8,045 bases of DNA from CBDUQI01 sp965369325 (GCA_965369325.1 CBDUQI010000244.1:1-8045), one strand, 5' to 3'; counted from the first letter of the stretch, positions 1 to 6,835 are shown. Made by a program: numbers and translations. The notes: generated by a model from the sequence alone, not told the origin.

Positions 1-17
1 GTACAGAATCACCGCCT

Positions 18-644
18 ATGGCGAGCGTAGAATCCGAAAAGCCCCACCCACAGCCCCCTCTAGACGACGAACCCGCGCTGCTCGAAGCGCTTCGCCAGGG
101 TGAGCCGGCGGCGTATGAACGGCTGATGAGAAAGTACGGCAATCGGGTGCTGGCAACTGCGCGCCATATGCTTGGCTCCTCCGAGGATGCCGCAGACGTA
201 TTCCAGGAGACCTTCGTGCAGGTCTACCGGGGCATCGGCTCTTTTGAGGGTCGCTCAGCGCTGTGGTACTGGATACGGGGCATTGCCGTTAACCAGTCGT
301 TGATGCGATTGCGCCAGCGCAAACGGCGGCGCGAGGATTCTATCGAGACCCTTCTGCCGTCCTATGACGGTGCTGGCCACCGGCTGGAACCAGTGGACAA
401 ACGGACCCCGGAACACCTGCTGGAAGGCCAGGATGTGTGCGAGTATGTGCGCACGGCCGTTGACGAGCTCCCAGACGCGTATAGAACCATCATTGTCCTG
501 CGCGATTTCCAGGGTTACTCGACGCGTGAGGCCGCACAGATGCTTGGGATCGAGCCCAACGCCGCCAAGGTGCGCCTGCATCGCGCACGCGCCGCACTTA
601 AGACAATGCTCGAGCCGGTGACCCGCCGGACCGACTTCCTGTAG
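18..644 (+). CDS. ECF-subfamily RNA polymerase sigma factor (sigma-70 family, RpoE-like)
   Basis: This 208-residue protein has the two-domain layout of an extracytoplasmic-function sigma factor, which directs core RNA polymerase to a small regulon. Sigma region 2 spans about residues 22-100: it opens with a stretch containing LLEALRQGEPAAYERLM and carries the core-binding and -10-recognition segment with DVFQETFVQVYRG and a Trp/Arg/Asn-containing helix. A variable linker follows. Region 4 (about 145-195) carries a helix-turn-helix with STREAAQMLGI and AAKVRLHRARAALK for -35 recognition. No sigma region 1 or 3 is present, as expected for ECF types. The start is uncertain: no Shine-Dalgarno is visible before the ATG and the frame stays open to the window edge, but the first 16 residues look unconserved, so this ATG is reasonable. 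The gene just downstream encodes a zinc-finger anti-sigma protein, the usual operon partner. The family assignment is firm; the ECF subgroup and inducing signal cannot be read from the sequence. Confidence 0.93.
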   Translation: MASVESEKPHPQPPLDDEPALLEALRQGEPAAYERLMRKYGNRVLATARHMLGSSEDAADVFQETFVQVYRGIGSFEGRSALWYWIRGIAVNQSLMRLRQRKRRREDSIETLLPSYDGAGHRLEPVDKRTPEHLLEGQDVCEYVRTAVDELPDAYRTIIVLRDFQGYSTREAAQMLGIEPNAAKVRLHRARAALKTMLEPVTRRTDFL

Positions 645-664
645 CCGCCGTCCCAGAGAACCCG

Positions 665-925
665 ATGCTCACCTGCAAACAGTTTGACGATTTTATTGAC
701 GATTTTCTGGATGGCCGCCTTCCGTTCAGGAGCAAGCTCTCCATGCACATGCATCTGGGGCTGTGTTCCGAGTGCCGCGACTACCTAAAGCACTATGAGC
801 AGGCGATGTTGCTGGGCCAGCGGATGTGCAACGAGGACGAGGACCTGCAGCGCACTGTGCCTAAGGAACTCATCGACGCCGTATTACAACACGTTGACGC
901 GCCACCGGATGACAACACACCCTAA
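665..925 (+). CDS. small zinc-finger (ZAS-type) anti-sigma factor, cytoplasmic
   Basis: This 86-residue protein begins 20 nt after the sigma gene and almost certainly shares its transcript. Residues 30-37 form an H-x3-C-x2-C motif (His30, Cys34, Cys37), the signature of zinc-binding anti-sigma domains; Cys4 is a plausible fourth zinc ligand. The N-terminal acidic helix (CKQFDDFIDDFLDGRL) is also typical of these domains, which wrap around region 2 and 4 of the sigma factor and keep it from polymerase. There is no hydrophobic segment, so the protein appears to be wholly cytoplasmic. It lacks the transmembrane and periplasmic sensor parts of RseA-like proteins and ends in a short acidic tail. 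This suggests an intracellular signal, such as thiol oxidation of the zinc site as in RsrA, but the signal is an inference. The ribosome-binding site is weak (AGAGAA), so translation may depend on the upstream gene. Confidence 0.85.
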   Translation: MLTCKQFDDFIDDFLDGRLPFRSKLSMHMHLGLCSECRDYLKHYEQAMLLGQRMCNEDEDLQRTVPKELIDAVLQHVDAPPDDNTP

Positions 926-953
926 CGAACATTGGCGCCCGAAGGCGCTCTAA
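926..953 (+). promoter_or_regulatory. possible ECF sigma (RpoE-like) promoter for the lipase-fadE operon
   Basis: Directly after the anti-sigma stop codon lies CGAACAT (926-932), then a 16-nt spacer, then TCTAA (949-953). This resembles the E. coli sigma-E promoter pattern (GGAACTT, about 16 nt, TCTGA/TCTAA): the GAAC core and spacing match and the -10 element is exact. Transcription would start near 959-961, giving a leader of about 95 nt before the first lipoprotein gene. The spacer contains a 5-bp hairpin (GCGCC-CGAA-GGCGC, 935-948) that could instead be a weak terminator stem. Short motifs arise by chance, so this is only a candidate. Confidence 0.4.
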
Positions 954-999
954 GGTATTTATCCAGGGCCGTGAGATGGGCAGCCAATGGCCTGTCCGC

Positions 1000-1036
1000 G
1001 GGCCCGCCGGCACTGCCGGGGGCAGCCGGCGAGCCC
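1000..1036 (+). promoter_or_regulatory. strong GC-rich hairpin in the leader of the lipoprotein operon (terminator or attenuator candidate)
   Basis: The stretch folds into one long stem: 1000-1003 pairs with 1033-1036, 1005-1010 with 1026-1031, and 1013-1017 with 1021-1025, giving 15 pairs with one mismatch (C1004/A1032), a two-base bulge (1011-1012) and a GGG loop. It is followed by CTTT (1037-1040) only, so the U-tract is short for an intrinsic terminator. The hairpin ends 18 nt before the ATG at 1055, leaving no room for a promoter after it. It therefore lies inside the transcript that enters the lipoprotein gene, and could limit read-through from the sigma operon, attenuate, stabilise the 5' end or affect ribosome access. 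Confidence 0.55.
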
Positions 1037-1054
1037 CTTTAAACTCAAGCAACA

Positions 1055-2425
1055 ATGACCAACCGGGACCGACTGATCATGCAATACGGGAAAATCCTGT
1101 TCCCGCTGTTAGCCGTTTGGCTGCTCAGCAGCTGCACCACGGTTCACACCGGACTTGCAGATTTGTACAACAAGCCCGAGGCGCGCAGAGATCAGCCGCC
1201 GATTGTCATCGTGCACGGCATGTTCGGCTCGCAGTTGCACTCGCGTACCGGCCGGCCAATCTGGGCAGGCGACGGCACGCGCGCCACCAGTTGGTCGCAA
1301 CTGGCGCCCAAATTCGACAACCACGCCATGCTGGACGACGGTGTGCAGGCGCGAGCACTGGCCTCGCGCGCCGCGGGCATTGCGCTGGACGATGCGCTGC
1401 TAGATATTCTGGAGCGTTCAGGCGGTTACATGCCCGCGCAAATCGGTCAGCCGTCCCCAGAGGGACGCCGCTATTACGTATTCACCTACGATTGGCGACG
1501 CGGCGCGGTGCACGTCGCCCGTGAACTGGACGCGTTTCTTGCGGCGATCCGTGCGGACTACGGCTCGGATGAGCAAAAAGTGGATCTTGTGGCACACGGT
1601 TACGGCGGCCTGATCGTACGGTACTTTCTGCGCTACGGCACCGAAGATGTCCTTGACGGCCGCCCGCTTGAGGTCACGCTGGCTGGGGCACGACACGCGC
1701 GCCGTGTCATTCTGCTGGGCGTACCCAACCTTGGCACTCTGGTGGCGCTGCAAATGGCTCGGGACGGGCTGCGCATCGGGCGCAAGCAGGTGCCGGCTGA
1801 AACGCTGGCGCTGATGCCCTCGTTCCCGCAGGTGTTTCCGCATCCGCTCGCCGGGGCTTTCATCACAGCTGACGGCGAGCCGTATTCGCTGGACCTGTTT
1901 GATATTGAGGTCTGGCGCCAAAACCAATGGGCGATCTTCGATCCGCAGGCACGGGCGCACAAATCCGCCACCCGCGAAGGCGCCCGCTGGCTAAGGCAGG
2001 CCGAGCAGGCACTGGAAAAGCAGCTGCGTCGTGGTGAACGTTTTGTCGCCGCGCTGACGGCCCCCACACCCACCGCGCCCGCACGTTACATCGTATTCGG
2101 AGGCGTCTGCATTCCCACCATCGCCCATTCGGTGGTGGAGCGCGAGGCGGGCCAACTGCAACTACGCTGGAACTACAAACAAGTGCGCGCCCCCGTCACC
2201 TCGGATCTTGAGCATCTCATGATGGCACCGGGCGACGGCACCATCACCAAAGCCTCGCTGCTGGGCCAGGCCGCTGGCGCTGGCCGCGCCAGTCAGCAAA
2301 AAACGCACTTTCCGCTTGGGTACTCGTTTGTGTTATGCGAGCAGCACGCCACCATCAGCGCCAATTACGATTTTCAAAACAACCTGCTGCACGCTTTACT
2401 GGACCAGGACGACATACAGCAATGA
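1055..2425 (+). CDS. outer-membrane LCAT-like alpha/beta hydrolase lipoprotein lacking the catalytic serine (pseudo-lipase)
   Basis: The 456-residue product begins with a lipoprotein signal: Arg4, Arg6 and Lys13, a hydrophobic core, then the lipobox LSSC with Cys27 as the lipidated residue. Thr at +2 favours transport to the outer membrane. The mature part matches the lecithin:cholesterol acyltransferase/lysosomal phospholipase-like branch of alpha/beta hydrolases: an oxyanion-loop segment HGMFGS (54-59) where relatives have PGxxGS, then YYVFTYDWRR, the nucleophile elbow, GDGTI with the likely catalytic Asp394, and LCEQH with the likely catalytic His431. The elbow reads AHGYGG, so Gly182 (codon GGT, 1598-1600) replaces the serine nucleophile, and the protein should not hydrolyse esters by the usual mechanism. 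It is paralogous to the next gene, whose elbow is intact, and overlaps it by 4 nt. The reading frame is otherwise intact and well conserved, which argues against decay. A second in-frame ATG at 1079 still leaves a good lipoprotein signal; neither start has a strong Shine-Dalgarno. Confidence 0.88.
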   Translation: MTNRDRLIMQYGKILFPLLAVWLLSSCTTVHTGLADLYNKPEARRDQPPIVIVHGMFGSQLHSRTGRPIWAGDGTRATSWSQLAPKFDNHAMLDDGVQARALASRAAGIALDDALLDILERSGGYMPAQIGQPSPEGRRYYVFTYDWRRGAVHVARELDAFLAAIRADYGSDEQKVDLVAHGYGGLIVRYFLRYGTEDVLDGRPLEVTLAGARHARRVILLGVPNLGTLVALQMARDGLRIGRKQVPAETLALMPSFPQVFPHPLAGAFITADGEPYSLDLFDIEVWRQNQWAIFDPQARAHKSATREGARWLRQAEQALEKQLRRGERFVAALTAPTPTAPARYIVFGGVCIPTIAHSVVEREAGQLQLRWNYKQVRAPVTSDLEHLMMAPGDGTITKASLLGQAAGAGRASQQKTHFPLGYSFVLCEQHATISANYDFQNNLLHALLDQDDIQQ

Positions 2426-3825
2426 GGATCTTTACGCGCCCTTTCCCGCATCCTTCATGGCGATGCTTAGCCCTCCTGCTCTGCCTAGTGGGTCTTAGCG
2501 CCTGCAGCTCGATCCCCGACAAACCTGATCTGGCGCGCATGTATGTTGATTCGCGTGCGCTCACCGGGCGACCGCCGGTGCTCATCGTGCCAGGCGCGCT
2601 CGGCTCCCGCCTTGTGGATGCGCAGACCGGCGAGGAAGTCTGGCCCAATACCCTCGCCAGACTTGTGTTCTCTGATTACGAAGATCTAGCACTGGAGATC
2701 GATCCGCAAACCCTCACGCCATTGCCGGGGCGCCTTGTCCCCAACGGCACCACCGACAAGATTGCCGGGCAAGACTATTACGGCAACGTACAGCGGGTGC
2801 TGGAGGAGGTCGGCGGCTACCAGCGTGCGACGCCTGGCCAGCGCATTGACGACCAGCGCCCCCGTTATTACGTGTTCGCGTACGACTGGCGCCAGGACAA
2901 CGTAAACTCGGTACGCCAGTTGGACGCCTTCATCGAGCAAATACGCCTAGACCATGAAGACCCCGAGCTTAAGGTGGACATCATCGCGCACAGCATGGGC
3001 GGACTGATCACGCGCTACTATTTGCGCTACGGCACCCAGGACGTCCTTAACGGTAATTCGTTTACGATCAACAACCACGGAACTCAGCGCATCCGGCGCG
3101 CGGTGTTGTTGGGCACACCCAACTTTGGCTCCGCCGGCGCCTTCGCCACCATGGCCGAGGGGTTTCGGCTAATTTTAGGCACTATCCCCATTGCCGCCGT
3201 CGCCACCTTCCCAAGTACCTATCAGGTGCTGCCCCACGCTTTGAACAACTGGCTGCTGGATATCAATGGCAAGCCCATTGAGGCAGATGTATTCGATGCA
3301 AAGCTGTGGCGGGGCCGACTCATGTCCGTGTACTCACCACAGGTGAGCGAATATGCGCACAAACGCGCAGCTACCCCTGCACAGGCGCAAGCAGAACTTA
3401 CCCTGCTGCAACGCTACTTCGATAAGCACATCGAGCGGGCACGCCGCTTCACCTGGTCGTTGTCAGTGCCGGAGCCGGAACCCGAAGTACGGCTGGTGGT
3501 ATTTGGCGGAGACTGCCTGCCGACGCCCGCCCGCATGGTGCTGGAGACGACCGAACAGGGCGACATTGTGCATCTGGATCCGGATCAGATCCTCAATCCC
3601 GTGCCGGGGCTCAACTATCACCAAATGATGCTGGAACCCGGTGACGGCACCGTCACCAAAGCCTCATTACTGGCACGACGTAGCTCGGATCCGGGTGTGG
3701 CGCGGCATCGCTATAGTTTTTTCCCGCTGGATCATGCATTGTTTCTGTGCGAAAGCCATAGCCGTCTTACGGGCAACATCCACTTTCAGAACAATCTGCT
3801 GGACTCGTTGCTTAGAGAGGAATAA
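2422..3825 (+). CDS. outer-membrane LCAT-like lipase/acyltransferase lipoprotein, active site intact
   Basis: This 467-residue paralogue of the preceding protein probably cleaves or transfers acyl chains of phospholipids or other lipid esters. The signal peptide has Arg2, Arg6 and Arg14, a Leu-rich core and lipobox LSAC with lipidated Cys28; Ser at +2 favours the outer membrane. Family features follow in order: the oxyanion-loop PGALGS (57-62), YYVFAYDWRQ, the nucleophile elbow AHSMGG with Ser191, GTPNFG, GDGTV with the likely catalytic Asp408, and LCESH with the likely catalytic His446. Asp and His were assigned by comparison with the paralogue and the general LCAT pattern. The chosen ATG overlaps the upstream stop codon (ATGA, 2422-2425), with AGGA at 2406-2409; an in-frame start at 2335 would bury the signal peptide behind 29 unlikely residues. 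The overlap implies translational coupling and roughly matched amounts of the two proteins. Substrate, and hydrolase versus acyltransferase activity, cannot be decided from the sequence. Confidence 0.9.
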   Translation: MRIFTRPFPHPSWRCLALLLCLVGLSACSSIPDKPDLARMYVDSRALTGRPPVLIVPGALGSRLVDAQTGEEVWPNTLARLVFSDYEDLALEIDPQTLTPLPGRLVPNGTTDKIAGQDYYGNVQRVLEEVGGYQRATPGQRIDDQRPRYYVFAYDWRQDNVNSVRQLDAFIEQIRLDHEDPELKVDIIAHSMGGLITRYYLRYGTQDVLNGNSFTINNHGTQRIRRAVLLGTPNFGSAGAFATMAEGFRLILGTIPIAAVATFPSTYQVLPHALNNWLLDINGKPIEADVFDAKLWRGRLMSVYSPQVSEYAHKRAATPAQAQAELTLLQRYFDKHIERARRFTWSLSVPEPEPEVRLVVFGGDCLPTPARMVLETTEQGDIVHLDPDQILNPVPGLNYHQMMLEPGDGTVTKASLLARRSSDPGVARHRYSFFPLDHALFLCESHSRLTGNIHFQNNLLDSLLREE

Positions 3826-3839
3826 CGCTTAAGGACGCG

Positions 3840-3844
3840 AGGAG
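3840..3844 (+). promoter_or_regulatory. Shine-Dalgarno sequence of fadE
   Basis: AGGAG sits 6 nt before the ATG at 3851, the best ribosome-binding site on the + strand of this window. It lies in the 25-nt gap after the second lipoprotein gene, supports the chosen fadE start, and suggests fadE is translated efficiently from a shared operon transcript. Confidence 0.8.
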
Positions 3845-3850
3845 TCCGCC

Positions 3851-6316
3851 ATGACGCTGATCGCTCTGCTTATCTTGCTGGCCGCGCTGCTGGCACTCGC
3901 CTACACTCGCGCCCGCCCCATCAACTCGATCATCACACTCGCTGGCCTGAGCATCGCGTTCGCGGTGTGGCCCGGGGTGAGCTGGGGCCCGGTGATCGCC
4001 GCGCTGATGCCTGCACTGGTGTTGGTCGCGGTCGCAGTTGTGCCCCTGCGCCGGGCGCTGGTTAGTGACCGTCTGTTTGGTTGGTTCCGCAAAGCCTTGC
4101 CGGCGCTGTCCGAGACCGAGCAGCAAGCGCTGGATGCCGGCACCGTGTGGTGGGATGCCGAGCTGTTCAGTGGCAAGCCGGACTGGCAACGGCTGCTGTC
4201 CGCCCCACGGGCGAGGCTGACAGAACAGGAACAGGCGTTTGTCGACGGCCCGGTCGAGCAATTAATGGGCATGTTGGATGACTGGAGCATTTACGAGGAT
4301 CGCGATCTGCCGCCGCAGGTGTGGCAGTTCCTGCGCGAGCACCGATTCTTCAGCATGATTATCCCCAAAGCGTACGGTGGCCTTGAGTTTTCCGCGCTCG
4401 CCAATTCGGCCGTCGTCATGAAAATAGCCAGTCGCAACCTCACCGCCGCGGTGACGGTCATGGTGCCGAACTCACTGGGTCCAGGCGAGTTGCTGACCCA
4501 TTACGGCACCGACGAGCAAAAAGACTACTGGCTGCCCCGGTTAGCAGACGGGCGGGAAATCCCCTGCTTCGCCCTCACCTCGCCCTCGGCAGGCTCGGAC
4601 GCGGGCGCGATCCCCGATGAGGGCATCGTATGCAAAGGGATGTGGGAAGGCGAGGAGGTGCTGGGCCTGCGCCTCAATTGGAACAAGCGCTATATCACAC
4701 TGGCGCCAGTCGCAAGCGTATTGGGGCTGGCCTTCAAGGCTCGCGATCCGCACGGCCTGTTGGGCGAGCGGGTGGATCTTGGCATTACCTGCGCCCTGAT
4801 CCCGACTGATTTGCCCGGCATCCAAATTGGCCATCGCCACTTGCCAAGCGGCGCGGTATTCATGAATGGCCCCACCCGTGGCGAGGACGTATTCGTACCG
4901 CTCAGTGCGATCATTGGCGGCACCGCACGCATCGGCGAGGGCTGGATCATGCTGGTGCAGAGCCTGGCGGCAGGCCGCGCCATCTCACTGCCCGCGCTGG
5001 GGGTGGCCGGCGGCAAAATGTGTGCACTGACAACGGGCGCCTACGCACGCATCCGCAAACAGTTCAAAATGCCCATCGCCTACTTTGAAGGCGTGGAGGA
5101 GCCGCTGGCACGCATCGCCGGTAATACCTATCGGATGGACGCGGCGCGGCTGCTAACGCTGGTTTCGCTGCGCCTGGGTGAGCGCCCCAGTGTGCTTACC
5201 GCCATCGCCAAGTACTACCTCACCGAAGGAAACCGCAGCGCACTAAACGACGCCATGGACGTGCACGGTGGCAAGGGCATCATGCAGGGGCCCAACAACT
5301 ACTTAAACCGCTTTTACCACGCTGTGCCTATCGCGATTACGGTGGAAGGCGCCAACATTCTCACCCGCACCATGATTATTTTTGGCCAGGGTGCAATACG
5401 GGCGCATCCGTATCTGCTGCGCGAAATGCAAAGCGCGCAAATAGACGACCCGCAGGCCGCTAGAGCGCAATTTGACGACGCCCTATTCGGGCACATCGGC
5501 TTCACCGTCAGCAATATCGCACGCTGCCTGATCATGGGCCTGACCGCTGGCCGCTTTATCCGCACACCACTCAACGGGCCCACCGCGCATTACTACCGAC
5601 ACCTCACCCACATGAGCACCGCCTTCGCGCTGGTCAGCGACCTGATCCTGCTGGTGTTGGGCGGGGCATTCAAATTTCGCGAAAAAATCTCCGGTCGGCT
5701 GGCAGACGTGTTGGGGCATCTGTACATGGCCTCGGCAGTGCTCAAGCGTTTTGAAGATACCGACCGACCGCAGGACGACTTAAATCTGGTGAACTGGGCC
5801 ATGCGCGACAGCCTGTTTATCATTCAGAACCGCCTGATCAACATCCTGCGCAATTTCCCAATCCGATGGATGGGCAAGCTGATCAAATTTATCGTGTTCC
5901 CGGTGGGCCATCCGCACCGCGAACCTTCCGATTCTCTGAGCAAACATGTCGCCCGCGTGCTGATCAGCGACAACGCGGCACGTGATCGGCTGACCTCAGG
6001 CATCTACCGCTCATACGGCGAGGATGCCACCGGACTGGTGAACCAGGCGTTCGCCGCCGTGCTCACCGCACACCCAGCAGAGCGCGCCATTAAGGGCGCG
6101 CTAAAACAGGTGGTGAACCTGGACAACTACCAACAACTATGCGCACACGCGGTGGAACAGGGGGTTATCAGCGAGCAGGAGGCTGAGCTCATTCGCCACG
6201 CCCAGCGCCTGTCCCGACGGGTGATTGATGTGGATGACTTCCCTTGGACGGGCACGGCACATCTGGCGAGAAGCGATGAGCAAAGCGCCACCGCCAGCCA
6301 AGGGGCCAGCGCTTAG
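3851..6316 (+). CDS. fadE: FadE-type membrane-associated acyl-CoA dehydrogenase
   Basis: This 821-residue flavoprotein catalyses the first step of fatty acid beta-oxidation, turning acyl-CoA into trans-2-enoyl-CoA. Its length and architecture agree with E. coli FadE (814 aa). Residues 1-66 form two or three hydrophobic segments, probably anchoring it to the inner membrane. The acyl-CoA dehydrogenase core follows, with long stretches I recognise from FadE: EEQAFVDGPVE, HRFFSMIIPKAYGGLEFSA, the signature ALTSPSAGSD (241-250), LNWNKRYITLAP, GGKGIM (473-478) and ITVEGANILTRTMIIFGQGA. Glu499 in VEGAN is the probable catalytic base by position. The C-terminal third is the extra FadE domain (DUF1974 type), including ISGRLADVLGHLYMASAVLKR and closing near VIDVDDF, close to the INVDDF of E. 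coli. No key motif is missing. It is the last gene of the lipoprotein operon, which suggests it consumes fatty acids released by those proteins. E. coli fadE stands alone, so this coupling is notable. Confidence 0.97.
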   Translation: MTLIALLILLAALLALAYTRARPINSIITLAGLSIAFAVWPGVSWGPVIAALMPALVLVAVAVVPLRRALVSDRLFGWFRKALPALSETEQQALDAGTVWWDAELFSGKPDWQRLLSAPRARLTEQEQAFVDGPVEQLMGMLDDWSIYEDRDLPPQVWQFLREHRFFSMIIPKAYGGLEFSALANSAVVMKIASRNLTAAVTVMVPNSLGPGELLTHYGTDEQKDYWLPRLADGREIPCFALTSPSAGSDAGAIPDEGIVCKGMWEGEEVLGLRLNWNKRYITLAPVASVLGLAFKARDPHGLLGERVDLGITCALIPTDLPGIQIGHRHLPSGAVFMNGPTRGEDVFVPLSAIIGGTARIGEGWIMLVQSLAAGRAISLPALGVAGGKMCALTTGAYARIRKQFKMPIAYFEGVEEPLARIAGNTYRMDAARLLTLVSLRLGERPSVLTAIAKYYLTEGNRSALNDAMDVHGGKGIMQGPNNYLNRFYHAVPIAITVEGANILTRTMIIFGQGAIRAHPYLLREMQSAQIDDPQAARAQFDDALFGHIGFTVSNIARCLIMGLTAGRFIRTPLNGPTAHYYRHLTHMSTAFALVSDLILLVLGGAFKFREKISGRLADVLGHLYMASAVLKRFEDTDRPQDDLNLVNWAMRDSLFIIQNRLINILRNFPIRWMGKLIKFIVFPVGHPHREPSDSLSKHVARVLISDNAARDRLTSGIYRSYGEDATGLVNQAFAAVLTAHPAERAIKGALKQVVNLDNYQQLCAHAVEQGVISEQEAELIRHAQRLSRRVIDVDDFPWTGTAHLARSDEQSATASQGASA

Positions 6317-6328
6317 CTTGTGCGCGTA

Positions 6329-6688
6329 TTAGAGGCCCGAGGACAGATCGGACGAGGACGACAACGACGTCCCGCTGCCCGGCCAGTCCGCCAGCGTGAT
6401 CGAGGCGGATTGCCACGGCCGTACCAGCACGTCGCTGTTTTGCAGAGCCTGCACCTGCTCCGGCGCAAGACGGGCACCCACCGCGCTGCCAGCGCCTTCG
6501 TAAGCGATCTGCCCGCCAACCTCGCCCACCCGCTGGCGGGTTTCGCTTAGCGTCGGGGCCTGCACCACGTAAGTGGCGGTGGCATCGTTGCCCGCGTTGC
6601 TGCCGAGCAGTATCAAACTGATCAAAACTCCGGTGGCTAGCAAGCCGATCGCCCCAACCGCTGCGTTGAACATGCGCCGCATGGCCAT
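6329..6688 (-). CDS. small membrane-anchored or secreted protein with a Ser-rich tail, unknown function
   Basis: I do not recognise this 119-residue protein. It starts MAMRRMF, then has a hydrophobic segment of about 20 residues (roughly 9-29), so it has either one transmembrane helix with the bulk outside or a cleavable signal (a possible cut after SNA at residue 32). The rest is polar, with no obvious motif. It contains GEVGGQIAYEGAGSAVG and ends in a low-complexity tail rich in Ser and Gly (GSGTSLSSSSDLSSGL). The ATG at 6688 was chosen because AAGGGAG (complement of 6698-6704) lies 9 nt upstream; an in-frame TTG at 6697 would abut that site. The stop is only 12 nt from the fadE stop on the opposite strand. 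That the reading frame is real rests on the good ribosome-binding site and the coherent signal/membrane segment; function is unknown. Confidence 0.65.
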   Translation of the reverse strand: MAMRRMFNAAVGAIGLLATGVLISLILLGSNAGNDATATYVVQAPTLSETRQRVGEVGGQIAYEGAGSAVGARLAPEQVQALQNSDVLVRPWQSASITLADWPGSGTSLSSSSDLSSGL

Positions 6689-6697
6689 AAGCAACAA

Positions 6698-6704
6698 CTC
6701 CCTT
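6698..6704 (-). promoter_or_regulatory. Shine-Dalgarno sequence of the small membrane protein gene
   Basis: On the - strand this reads AAGGGAG, 9 nt before the ATG at 6688. It decides between that ATG and the upstream TTG at 6697, and supports the gene being translated. No convincing promoter was found between here and the upstream gene end at 6836. Confidence 0.6.
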
Positions 6705-6835
6705 TGTTAGCTTTCCGAACGCCATGTATTTGACCAGATTGCCATGACGCTGTCCCGGCGTGGCGCGCAAATCAGCGATATGGCAGCTGTGACGGACCGC
6801 GCATAATCGCCGGTAAACTCCACAGGCCGCGGCGC

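Noticed and set aside
934..949. Small hairpin GCGCC-CGAA-GGCGC as a terminator of the sigma/anti-sigma operon
   Set aside because: The stem has only five strong pairs and no T-run follows; it lies in the spacer of the candidate promoter, so I did not call it a terminator.
976..1524. 182-residue open frame on the + strand overlapping the first lipoprotein gene
   Set aside because: It lies in another frame of a well-supported gene, is rich in Arg, Ala and His as expected for a GC-rich shadow, and has no recognisable domain.
1598..1600. Gly182 explained as a sequencing error of AGT
   Set aside because: The neighbouring elbow residue also differs (Tyr for Met) and the frame is clean, so true divergence is more likely, though an error cannot be fully excluded.
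1418..1960. 180-residue open frame on the - strand inside the first lipoprotein gene
   Set aside because: It is antisense to conserved hydrolase motifs and its own product shows no family features.
2335..2421. Upstream in-frame start extending the second lipoprotein by 29 residues
   Set aside because: It would place the lipoprotein signal inside the protein; the ATG at 2422 overlaps the previous stop and gives a standard signal peptide.
6189..6770. 193-residue open frame on the - strand across the fadE end and the small membrane gene
   Set aside because: It overlaps the conserved FadE C-terminus and the better-supported gene at 6329-6688, which has a ribosome-binding site and a hydrophobic segment.
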